Of a DNA stretch of 12,213 nucleotides, positions 1 to 6,910 are shown one piece after another. Within the stretch, counting starts at the first letter, position 1; each line of letters opens with the position of its first letter. A program made the translations under genes and the position numbers. The notes below the pieces were generated by a model. It did not search any database. It worked only from the letters and a program-made list of their open reading frames with translations, and was not told the origin of the DNA. The DNA is from Marinobacterium sp. xm-d-530 (GTDB lineage: Bacteria; Pseudomonadota; Gammaproteobacteria; Pseudomonadales; Balneatricaceae): positions 1 to 12,213 of the forward strand of contig CATEEE010000214.1 in assembly GCA_949499045.1 (NCBI GenBank). Direction: 5' to 3'.

Positions 1-59
1 CCCCAAATGACAGAGGGAAGGTAGGCGTGCCCAAGCACTGCTAAAAGAAAACTGATCAT
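1..59 (-). CDS. Possible start of a truncated membrane protein gene (left edge)
   Basis: An ATG at 59-57 on the minus strand opens a frame that stays open to the window edge (19 full codons). It begins MISFLLAVLGHAYLP, which is hydrophobic and fits the N-terminal membrane segment of an inner-membrane protein. An in-frame TAA lies at 83-81, so this ATG is the first normal start. Ribosome-binding support is weak: AAGG touches the ATG and a GGA lies slightly further upstream. As I recall, in Pseudomonas a comEC gene sits next to a DUF2062 gene and the lol genes, so ComEC is the obvious guess. Nineteen residues cannot prove it, and a chance open frame is also possible. Confidence 0.3.
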   Translation of the reverse strand, partial: MISFLLAVLGHAYLPSVIW

Positions 60-115
60 CCTTGATCCAAGCCAAATTATTTATTCAATCTAGCAGAAGT
101 TTCAGTAATATCAGG

Positions 116-144
116 TTGGTTTATTAATAATCGAAGGGCATAAT
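116..144 (+). promoter_or_regulatory. Candidate sigma-70 promoter for the DUF2062 gene
   Basis: TTGGTT at 116-121 and CATAAT at 139-144 are separated by exactly 17 bases and match the -35 (3 of 6) and -10 (5 of 6) consensus. The predicted transcription start near 151 leaves a leader of about 29 bases to the ATG at 180. It would leave only about 11 bases to the upstream GTG at 162, which favours the ATG. This is a pattern match only. Confidence 0.35.
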
Positions 145-179
145 CTGACATTCCAAATAATGTGATAGGTCTATCAGGG

Positions 180-701
180 ATGCCACGTAAGCTTTTAAAG
201 CGTTACATGCCGAAACAAGATGCTTTGAAAAGCCATAAGCATCTTAAGTGGTTTGGTGAGCATCTACACAATCCAGACCTGTTCCATCTGACTCGAAAAT
301 CCGCCGCAAAAGCCTTCTTGGTGGGTATTTTTTGTGCCTTTCTTCCCATTCCAGGACAGATGTTTGTCGCTGCTTTCTTAGCACTCTGGATCGGTTCAAA
401 CCTGCCTATTTCAGTGGGTCTTGTGTGGTTAACCAACCCTATCACTATGCCACCCATTTTTTATACGACCTATAAAATTGGGGCTTGGATTTTAGGAACA
501 CCACCAGTCAATATCAGTTGGGAGTGGCACACCATCCACTCTGAGCTCGCTACAATTTGGTGGCCTCTAATGACGGGGTCTGTAGTCTGTGGACTGCTCT
601 TTTCTGGATTAAGTTATCTAGCGATTAACCGCTTGTGGATTTGGCAAGTTCGACGCCGTTGGCAGAAACGCTTATTAAAGGCTCGTGCCAGTAAAAACTA
701 G
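180..701 (+). CDS. DUF2062 family inner-membrane protein
   Basis: The 173-residue product belongs to the DUF2062 family of small membrane proteins, whose function is unknown. Family hallmarks are visible: a basic start MPRKLLKRYM, then FLPIPGQ at about residues 54-60 and WLTNPITMPPIFY at 83-95. Likely membrane segments lie near 44-70, 76-100 and 130-152, followed by a very basic tail. The frame can be extended to a GTG at 162. I prefer the ATG at 180 because remembered homologues start MPRK, an AGGT lies 9 bases upstream, and the candidate promoter suits it. The gene converges on lolD: the two TAG stops share the palindrome CTAG at 698-701. Family assignment is firm, but the cellular role is unknown. 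Confidence 0.88.
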   Translation: MPRKLLKRYMPKQDALKSHKHLKWFGEHLHNPDLFHLTRKSAAKAFLVGIFCAFLPIPGQMFVAAFLALWIGSNLPISVGLVWLTNPITMPPIFYTTYKIGAWILGTPPVNISWEWHTIHSELATIWWPLMTGSVVCGLLFSGLSYLAINRLWIWQVRRRWQKRLLKARASKN

Positions 702-1378
702 ATCACCTCAACCAAACGCCCCTCTTTCAATTCAAGGACACGATCCATCCGTTTCGCCAATGCATGATCATGTGTGACGACAATCTGCGCCACTCCCTGC
801 TCTTGATTGAGTTTGAGTAGATAGTGCTCAACTTCTTGAGCCGTATGGGGGTCAAGATTACCCGTTGGCTCATCCATCAAAACGCAAGCTGGCGTGTTCG
901 CCAAAGCACGCGCAATCGCAACACGTTGGCGCTCCCCGCCACTCAACTTAGCCGGTTTATGATGAGCACGTAACGATAGACCTACCTGATCAAGCAGGAG
1001 TGACGCACGTTCTTGAGCATTGTTAACGGACACTCCGGCCAGGAGCTGAGGAATGGCGATATTCTCCAACGCAGAAAACTCAGGCAGCAGATGATGAAAT
1101 TGAAAGACGAAGCCGAGTTGTGAGTTACGCAGCTCAGCACGACGATTCTCTGATAACTGACTGATCGATTCACCCGCTATAACCACCTCACCTGCAGTGG
1201 GTGTATCCAGTCCCGCCAACAAGTTGAGCAGTGTACTCTTACCACTACCAGACGATCCAATAATGGCGAGACGCTCACCAGCAGCAACTAACAGATTCAG
1301 ATCATTAATGATGAGCAGCTGACGCTCAGCTTCATCAAAAGAGCGACATAAATGGTTTGCGGCCAACACATTATTCAT
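698..1378 (-). CDS. lolD: Lipoprotein-releasing system ATP-binding protein LolD
   Basis: LolD is the cytoplasmic ATPase of the LolCDE-type ABC transporter, which extracts mature lipoproteins from the inner membrane and passes them to LolA. The 226-residue protein has all ABC motifs: Walker A GSSGSGKST (41-49), Q-loop with the LolD-typical FQFHHLLPEF (92-101), signature LSGGERQ (145-151), Walker B CVLMDEPTGNLD (165-176, with D169 and E170) and the H-loop histidine 203. The frame is open further upstream to 1438, but that extension lies inside lolC. The ATG at 1378 has a strong GGAGG (1392-1388) 9 bases before it. Its ATGAATAA overlaps the lolC stop by 8 bases, indicating translational coupling. 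Length matches the family (about 230). Confidence 0.95.
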   Translation of the reverse strand: MNNVLAANHLCRSFDEAERQLLIINDLNLLVAAGERLAIIGSSGSGKSTLLNLLAGLDTPTAGEVVIAGESISQLSENRRAELRNSQLGFVFQFHHLLPEFSALENIAIPQLLAGVSVNNAQERASLLLDQVGLSLRAHHKPAKLSGGERQRVAIARALANTPACVLMDEPTGNLDPHTAQEVEHYLLKLNQEQGVAQIVVTHDHALAKRMDRVLELKEGRLVEVI

Positions 1379-2618
1379 AACGAAGCGCCTCCGCAGGTTC
1401 AATCTTAGCCGCTCGCCAAGCAGGATAGAGTGTTGCAAGGAAGCTCATCGCCAAAGTCACACCAATCACCAGTGAGACATCTCCGAATTGAAGTTCAGAA
1501 GGTAGATAACTGATGAAGTAGACCTCCGAGGAGAGGAATTGAATACCTAAAATCGACTCTATCCAAGCCACCAGATCTGAGACTGTCAGCGCTAAAGTAA
1601 TACCTAAAATAGCTCCAAGTAGAGTCCCTAATAACCCAATAAGAGACCCTTGAATCATGAAGATCCTCAGTATCATCCCCGGCTTAGCACCTAACGTTCG
1701 TAATATTGCTATGTCAGAGCGTTTATCCGTTACCACCATCACCAACGTCGAAACGATGTTGAAGCCTGCGACAAAGACAATCAGAAACAGCAGCAGTCCG
1801 ATCATACGCTTCTCTAATTGAATCGCTTGAAATAGATTGCCATGAGTTCGAGTCCAATCAGAGGTATAGACAGGCTGATTCAACTCCCTAGCAAGCTCAT
1901 AAACTCGTGTAGGCGCACTGAACAGATCATTGAATTTAATCCTCAGCCCTTCCACGGCATCCCCCTTGATCCGTTTTAAGCGAGCAGCATCTTGCAGATG
2001 AACGTAGGCCAAATTGGCATCCAACTCCGCACCGACAGAAAAGACACCAGAGACAGTAAAGCGTTTTAATCGGGGAATAACACCGGCCACACTGACAGAC
2101 GCTTCAGGTAGAACAAGATTGACCTTATCCCCGATGGATACGCCCAAAAATTTAGCTAACAACTCCCCTAAAACAATCTGGTACTCCCCTGCTTGAAGAG
2201 AGTTGAGATTCCCCAGCGTCATCTGACCTGCCGCGATTGAAACACTCCCCTCTAACTGCGGATCAATACCAGAGACCAAAACAGGTTGAACACGACCAGA
2301 AGCCGTCAACATACCTTGGGCCTGAACAAAGGGTGCGACCCCTTCGACGTCTGGAGCAGTCAGCAGGGTTTCGCGTAGAGGTTGCCAATCGGCTAACGGT
2401 GCGTTGTAACCATTGATGGTGGCCTGTGGAACCATGCCAAGGATCCGCTCTTTCAATTCACGATCAAAGCCGTTCATGACACTCAGCACTAGAATCAATG
2501 CGGCCACACCCAACATTAATCCGAGCGTTGAAACTAAACTGATGAACGAGATGAAGTGATTTGAGCGGTTTGCTCGGGTGTAGCGCCAGCCAACAAAGAG
2601 TGAAAAAGGGTTAAACAT
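1371..2618 (-). CDS. lolC: Lipoprotein-releasing system permease, LolC/LolE family
   Basis: This is the membrane subunit that works with LolD to release lipoproteins from the inner membrane. The 415-residue product has the family layout. A first helix lies near residues 26-48, after the start MFNPFSLFVGWRYTRA and the motif NHFISFIS. A periplasmic domain spans about 50-270. Three further helices lie near 272-296, 316-350 and 380-400. The C terminus is the diagnostic ATLYPAWRAAKIEPAEALRYE region. The frame extends to 2747, but family alignment supports the ATG at 2618. Its only Shine-Dalgarno-like element is AGGA about 12 bases upstream. The next gene is lolD, and no second permease follows, so this may be the single hybrid LolF type rather than a LolC with a LolE partner. 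Family call is firm, and subtype is inferred. Confidence 0.93.
   Translation of the reverse strand: MFNPFSLFVGWRYTRANRSNHFISFISLVSTLGLMLGVAALILVLSVMNGFDRELKERILGMVPQATINGYNAPLADWQPLRETLLTAPDVEGVAPFVQAQGMLTASGRVQPVLVSGIDPQLEGSVSIAAGQMTLGNLNSLQAGEYQIVLGELLAKFLGVSIGDKVNLVLPEASVSVAGVIPRLKRFTVSGVFSVGAELDANLAYVHLQDAARLKRIKGDAVEGLRIKFNDLFSAPTRVYELARELNQPVYTSDWTRTHGNLFQAIQLEKRMIGLLLFLIVFVAGFNIVSTLVMVVTDKRSDIAILRTLGAKPGMILRIFMIQGSLIGLLGTLLGAILGITLALTVSDLVAWIESILGIQFLSSEVYFISYLPSELQFGDVSLVIGVTLAMSFLATLYPAWRAAKIEPAEALRYE
1388..1392 (-). promoter_or_regulatory. Strong Shine-Dalgarno that fixes the lolD start
   Basis: GGAGG on the minus strand lies inside the end of lolC, 9 bases before the ATG at 1378. 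It selects this ATG over the longer open frame to 1438. Confidence 0.7.
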
Positions 2619-2648
2619 CGACTGGCGAATTCCTGGAAAATTGATTGG

Positions 2649-2654
2649 AGTATA
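2649..2654 (-). promoter_or_regulatory. Weak candidate -10 box for lolCD
   Basis: TATACT on the minus strand (5 of 6 matches to TATAAT) lies about 31 bases before the lolC ATG. No good -35 element is seen at 16-18 bases, so either another promoter or an activator is needed. This is tentative. Confidence 0.25.
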
Positions 2655-2673
2655 AGTTAACAATTCTGATCGC

Positions 2674-2702
2674 TTGAGTGAACCTAAATCAGGGAGTATT
2701 AA
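2674..2702 (+). promoter_or_regulatory. Candidate promoter for the small membrane protein gene
   Basis: TTGAGT at 2674-2679 and TATTAA at 2697-2702 have a 17-base spacer, each with 4 of 6 consensus matches. The start of transcription would fall near 2709, ahead of both possible start codons (2726 and 2774). It lies in the 155-base divergent gap shared with lolC. Confidence 0.3.
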
Positions 2703-2773
2703 GCGATTAACATTTAAAATCACCGATGAAACTACTATTCTCTGCACAGCTCATCGTTAAGGTTCTTGAAAAC

Positions 2774-3052
2774 ATGTTCGATAACAAACAACTTCACCAT
2801 ATTGGAATAGCGGCTGGCTTGATCGGCCTAGGCTGCTGGTATCTGGTTGCTGAGCGTCTATCACTGTTCAGCCTGATCACAGAGCAGTTCCCGGAATCTC
2901 ACAAAGGCGCAGGTTTAATGGTCGCGATTATGGTCGTCATGACCCCGGGCTTCTTCATATGGAAGCATTACAACCGTTGGCTAGAGAAGCGCTTGAATAT
3001 AAAGGGCAAGTATTACGAGGACGGATTCTTTAAAGAGAAAGGCGAAAAATAG
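2774..3052 (+). CDS. Small two-helix membrane protein, function unknown
   Basis: I do not recognise this gene. From the ATG at 2774 it encodes 92 residues beginning MFDNKQLHHIG. Two hydrophobic segments are likely, near residues 9-25 and 45-63, followed by a strongly charged, lysine-rich tail ending KEKGEK. The second helix holds MVVMTPGFFIW. The charged ends fit a small inner-membrane hairpin with cytoplasmic tails. An in-frame ATG at 2726 would add 16 residues but has no Shine-Dalgarno. The 2774 ATG has AAGG 11 bases upstream, so I prefer it weakly. The gene is divergent from lolC and convergent with the aspartic protease gene, with one base between the stops (TAG 3050-3052, TAA 3056-3054). 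Codon use looks like that of a real gene. Confidence 0.65.
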   Translation: MFDNKQLHHIGIAAGLIGLGCWYLVAERLSLFSLITEQFPESHKGAGLMVAIMVVMTPGFFIWKHYNRWLEKRLNIKGKYYEDGFFKEKGEK

Positions 3053-3053
3053 A

Positions 3054-3569
3054 TTACTTTGGCAGTCTAATGGTTAACTGGCCTGAACTTTGTTGAAGTT
3101 CTAAGTGCTTAAGAAAACTCATCCCTAGTAGGACGATCTGACTGTCGAGCTCAGGCACAATCATCGCGGGCACATTGCTCATGGAGAGCCCACCCAAGCT
3201 AACCTCCTCTAGCTGAGTCAGATCAACAGCTACTCTTCCGTTAGCGGTTAGAGCAAAACTTTTACCCTGACGTGGCAATGAGAGCTCGTTGGCCAAAGAA
3301 CCTGGTAGTGATACGTAGGTTGCACCAGTATCGACAACAAAAGAGACAGGGTGGCCGTTAATAGCTCCTGGTGCTCGATACTGTCCTTTTCGATCCGCTA
3401 TCAGGCGAACCTGATCCGCTCCGTTCGCCAAAGATAATTGTGAATTGGGATTATCACGTTGCTCTAAATAAGCATTAAAGCCATAGGTCAGCATTACCAG
3501 AATGAGTATCCAGGTCATATGCGCAGAAAAACGGGCCATTTTACGTTGTGTGTTGGGAATCTTATCCAC
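3054..3569 (-). CDS. Membrane-anchored retropepsin-like aspartic protease
   Basis: The 171-residue product resembles the bacterial clan AA aspartic proteases (TIGR02281-like), single-lobe relatives of retroviral protease that act as dimers. A signal-anchor helix lies at about residues 18-34, putting the catalytic domain in the periplasm. The active-site motif VVDTGAT covers 78-84, with D80 as the catalytic aspartate. LLGMSFL at 147-153 is the conserved strand near the C terminus. The start is GTG at 3569, supported by an AGAGAG-type purine tract about 9 bases upstream. The internal ATG at 3539 lacks one. The gene begins 11 bases after the polB stop, so it probably shares that transcript and ends the operon. 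Its substrate is unknown. Confidence 0.85.
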   Translation of the reverse strand: MDKIPNTQRKMARFSAHMTWILILVMLTYGFNAYLEQRDNPNSQLSLANGADQVRLIADRKGQYRAPGAINGHPVSFVVDTGATYVSLPGSLANELSLPRQGKSFALTANGRVAVDLTQLEEVSLGGLSMSNVPAMIVPELDSQIVLLGMSFLKHLELQQSSGQLTIRLPK

Positions 3570-3580
3570 CCTAATTCTCT

Positions 3581-5902
3581 CTAAAAAAGCGCTCTCTGTT
3601 TATCAATCAGATCATTAAAGCTGGCACCTAGAAAGGGCAATACCGTATCAGCGACCGGCTCCAACTGTTTAGACACATAGTGTTGATAATCAATAATTGA
3701 GGTACGACAGATGGTAGGCTCTGGACCGTTTATGGTCATCACGTATTCGATAGGGTCACCTCGCCCTAAGCGCACATTTAAACCTTGCTTCTCTAGGTAT
3801 AATTGCATTTTTTTAGCCGCTTTCACATGCGGCGGATTAATGGCTTGATAGCCTTCCAGTGGTCGCCTCAAACGACGACGATAGGTTAATAGATGATCCG
3901 TTTTGCCGCTGAGCACTTGTTCAGTGGTCTCAACGACCAGATCACGCCAGGACTCGTCATTAAATATTCTGGACAGCAATTCCGTCTGGAATTTTTTGGC
4001 CAATGGCGTCCAGTCAGATCGAACCGTCTCCAACCCTTTAAAGACTAATTGATCTGCACTGGCCGACGCTTTAAGACCAGCGTAACGCTTCTTTGTTCCC
4101 TTTTCTGAGTGTCGCATGGTTGGCATCAAAAAGCGTTTGAAATGACTCTCGTATTGCAGCTCAAGCGCACTCTCAACACCGTACTGCTGTTTAAGATGCT
4201 CTCGCAACCAACGGTTAGCTTGATCAGCCAATTCAGACCCGTAATGCGCCACACCGCTCTCTTGGTAGTGATCGCCTAACCAGACAAAGACAGAGTCGGT
4301 ATCCCCGTAGATAACCTGATGACCATGTTCAGATTCAAACCACTGAGCGGTTTTTTGCAGGAGCTCGTGCCCTCTCAACGTAATCGCGCCAGACAAGTTC
4401 TGGTCATAGAAACGACACACATTTGAGCCTAATACTCCGTAACAGGCATTCATCTGTATTTTTATCGCTTGTGACAAAGCTGAGTTTCCCTGTGCTTTGG
4501 CTCGATCACGAGCTAACCAGAGCTCTTCAATAATTGCCGGAAGAATCGCCACATCGGCATTGAACTGTGCACCAAAAAAGCCAGGCACTAACGACTGCTC
4601 TGAGGCGTCATTCGCCAAGGCGAGTGCTAAAGGATCCACTGAAAAGGTGCGAATAATGCTTGGGTATAGACTCTTAAAATCGAACACTAAAACATTACGA
4701 TAGAGACCGGGCTTAGACTCCATGACAAAACCACCAGGCACAGAAAGATCACTGCGACCGGAGGCATAGGGAGGGGCCACATAACCAGCACGATGCAATT
4801 TAGGCAGGTACAGATTATCGAATGCGGCTTGGGAGCCACCTACTTTATCTAAAGCTAAACCGGTAAGACGAGATCGTTCAATTAAATATTCAAGCAACTC
4901 AGCTTTTTTGAATATCTCTAGCACCAATCGACAATCTTCAATGTTATAGGTCGCTAATGCTTGCTTATCCTCTCTAAAAAGCTGCTGTATTTTTTCGCCT
5001 CGATCGTAAGGGTTATCAATCGCTTTACCACGACCCAACAGTGCCTGAGCGACGCTCTCTAGACTGAAACTATCAAACTGCCACGTAGCCCCTTTTAAGG
5101 TTTCGATGCCATCGATAGCGACACGCCCTGCAATTCGACTGAACCAACGACCATTCTGCCCAACATCGACATGCATCTCACTGCCATCACGTCCGAGGTG
5201 GAGCCTTATACGATTGGCCTTAGCTCTTCGAGATAACACGCGCAGATCAAAGCCAATCAAATTCCAACCAACGAGCAAATCAGGATCCCACTCAGCCACT
5301 ACTTCTACAAAGCGTTGAAGTAAGCCTCGCTCATCCGGACAGCTTTCACACCAGGCCAAATTGGGTGCTTCACCATTGAACAGCACTAAGCTCTGATCGC
5401 TCTGCTGCATTCCAATAGAGAGCAGCTGATTAGCATTTAACGTCGTTTCGATGTCTAACGAGAGAAGTTTTAAATCGGGTGTGAAATCATAGGGGCGCAA
5501 CTCAACCCCTTTATCAGTTTCGTACTGAACAGCCCCTGTTCGAATAAACCGCTCCATCAGGTAGCGATCAACCGGTCTTATATCCTCTTCCATAAGAGCA
5601 ATCTGTTCTGCCTCGAGCCGTTTCAACACCTCCCAGTAGACTTTTAAGCTCTGGCAGTAGAGACCCATGACCGGTTTCAGTGAGAGTGATTTGAGATCTA
5701 ATTGTCGCAGTGTCCAGCCCGACATATCTTTCAGGCAGGACTCAATTGCCGGCTGATCAGACGCGAAAACAAAACAGACCGCTTCTGCCTTGGTGATAGT
5801 AATAGCATGGGCACCCTCCACTCCTGTTAACCAGAAAGTGTATGCAATGCCCTGTGAGCCGTCTCGCTGAGTACGAGTTAAGGGGAAGCCATTGATAGGC
5901 AT
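3581..5902 (-). CDS. polB: DNA polymerase II (family B)
   Basis: PolB is a repair and translesion polymerase with 3'-5' proofreading. In E. coli it is induced by the SOS response. The 773-residue protein (E. coli PolB is 783) has every catalytic motif. Exonuclease: LSLDIETT (D150, E152), NLIGFD (D219) and YNIEDC (Y319, D323). Polymerase: DFKSLYPSII (motif A, from D408), KIQMNACYG (motif B, K481 to G489) and YGDTDS (motif C, D534 and D536). The protein therefore looks fully active. The ATG lies 6 bases after the mvaD stop, with no clear Shine-Dalgarno, implying translational coupling. I see no LexA-type CTGT-N8-ACAG box before it, so control by the mevalonate promoter is inferred. An unseen internal promoter remains possible. 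Confidence 0.96.
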   Translation of the reverse strand: MPINGFPLTRTQRDGSQGIAYTFWLTGVEGAHAITITKAEAVCFVFASDQPAIESCLKDMSGWTLRQLDLKSLSLKPVMGLYCQSLKVYWEVLKRLEAEQIALMEEDIRPVDRYLMERFIRTGAVQYETDKGVELRPYDFTPDLKLLSLDIETTLNANQLLSIGMQQSDQSLVLFNGEAPNLAWCESCPDERGLLQRFVEVVAEWDPDLLVGWNLIGFDLRVLSRRAKANRIRLHLGRDGSEMHVDVGQNGRWFSRIAGRVAIDGIETLKGATWQFDSFSLESVAQALLGRGKAIDNPYDRGEKIQQLFREDKQALATYNIEDCRLVLEIFKKAELLEYLIERSRLTGLALDKVGGSQAAFDNLYLPKLHRAGYVAPPYASGRSDLSVPGGFVMESKPGLYRNVLVFDFKSLYPSIIRTFSVDPLALALANDASEQSLVPGFFGAQFNADVAILPAIIEELWLARDRAKAQGNSALSQAIKIQMNACYGVLGSNVCRFYDQNLSGAITLRGHELLQKTAQWFESEHGHQVIYGDTDSVFVWLGDHYQESGVAHYGSELADQANRWLREHLKQQYGVESALELQYESHFKRFLMPTMRHSEKGTKKRYAGLKASASADQLVFKGLETVRSDWTPLAKKFQTELLSRIFNDESWRDLVVETTEQVLSGKTDHLLTYRRRLRRPLEGYQAINPPHVKAAKKMQLYLEKQGLNVRLGRGDPIEYVMTINGPEPTICRTSIIDYQHYVSKQLEPVADTVLPFLGASFNDLIDKQRALF

Positions 5903-5908
5903 AGGATG

Positions 5909-6910
5909 CTAGACACCGAACGGGGTGACGACCTCTAGCTCGGGGAAGTGAGCCAGTAGATCACTTAAAGACTCTTTCTGGAAAAGAAGCTTTAAGTTAG
6001 GACCCGCATCCATTGTGAAATAGACTTCCATTCCCTGCTCACGCAGATGCCATACCTTGTGCATCGCCTCTAACGACTCTGGCTGCCAATAGACTAGCGG
6101 TGGCCAGCTGGATGCAAAAGTGGCATGCATCGACATAGCGTTATGCTCTGCAGTAGAGCCCAACAGAGTGAAGTCCTTCTCTACGATAGCCTGATGCAGT
6201 TTTAAAAGATCGGCATTCGCTTGTGCGGGCCAACTGTTGTAGAGGTGAGAGGTCTCTTTAGTGCGTTGCATTCCTGATCGGCTATCCACTGACTTCTCGC
6301 CAACATCAACTTTAACCAATCCGATGCGCAGCTCATCCCAGGTCGCGTCGATTGGGTGTGCATGACTGTCCAAGCCATCTTCACGATGCCCCATGTGCCA
6401 CTCTACAAATCCATTAAAGATGGATCGACACGCACTACCACTTCCCATACGAGCGATCATGGAAAGTGCTTCATTAGAAAGGTGCAGCGAAAGAGCATCG
6501 TTCATCGCTAACGTCAGAGCAGCAAACCCAGAGGCAGAGGAAGCCAGACCAGCCGCTGTAGGAATATTATTTCGAGTCTCAACTTTAAAAGCGAGTGACT
6601 TGTTGCCACGAAACAGATCAATGAACTGACTTACACGACGAGCAAACTGTGAGTCGTGATGCATCTGTTGACCGTTTAACCACACCTCATCAATCGGCTG
6701 ATCAATAGGGGTTACTCGAGTTCTAGACCCCAAGTCGTTCAATGAGACAGAGAGTGATGGGTTGATCGGTAAGTTAAGCTCAGCATCACGCTTACCCCAG
6801 TACTTACACAGAGCGATGTTACTTGGAGCAAAGTGTTCCGATGAGGCAGAAACAGGCCCCAACTCGGGAAGCACTTTAGACAGTACATCTTGCTTAGTAA
6901 TCACACTCAC
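5909..6910 (-). CDS. mvaD: Diphosphomevalonate decarboxylase
   Basis: The enzyme converts mevalonate 5-diphosphate and ATP to isopentenyl diphosphate, CO2, ADP and phosphate. The 333-residue GHMP-fold protein has PSNIALCKYWGKRD (29-42, K36), the ATP loop NIPTAAGLASSASGFAAL (115-132), GSGSACRS (156-163, R162) and TMDAGPN (299-305). D301 is at the position of the catalytic aspartate of yeast decarboxylase, and K36 and R162 match its K18 and R158. These residues favour true decarboxylase over an archaeal-type phosphomevalonate decarboxylase. The first start is GTG at 6910, overlapping the preceding stop as GTGA. However, AGGAG abuts that codon and lies 5 bases before a second in-frame GTG at 6904, so the protein may start there with 331 residues. 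Confidence 0.94.
   Translation of the reverse strand: MSVITKQDVLSKVLPELGPVSASSEHFAPSNIALCKYWGKRDAELNLPINPSLSVSLNDLGSRTRVTPIDQPIDEVWLNGQQMHHDSQFARRVSQFIDLFRGNKSLAFKVETRNNIPTAAGLASSASGFAALTLAMNDALSLHLSNEALSMIARMGSGSACRSIFNGFVEWHMGHREDGLDSHAHPIDATWDELRIGLVKVDVGEKSVDSRSGMQRTKETSHLYNSWPAQANADLLKLHQAIVEKDFTLLGSTAEHNAMSMHATFASSWPPLVYWQPESLEAMHKVWHLREQGMEVYFTMDAGPNLKLLFQKESLSDLLAHFPELEVVTPFGV

Noticed and set aside
162..179. GTG start for the DUF2062 gene
   Set aside because: No Shine-Dalgarno is present, it lies too close to the candidate transcription start, and homologues as I recall begin MPRK.
203..457. Antisense open frame within the DUF2062 gene
   Set aside because: It is a shadow of a well-recognised gene, with no family features or ribosome site.
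1379..1438. Extension of the lolD frame to 1438
   Set aside because: It lies inside lolC, and a good GGAGG selects the ATG at 1378.
2619..2747. Extension of the lolC frame to 2747
   Set aside because: The extra 43 residues lack the family pattern, while MFNPFSLFVGWRYTR is the usual N terminus. The extension would also fill the divergent control region.
5880..5930. LexA box before polB
   Set aside because: No CTGT-N8-ACAG pattern was found around the mvaD-polB junction.
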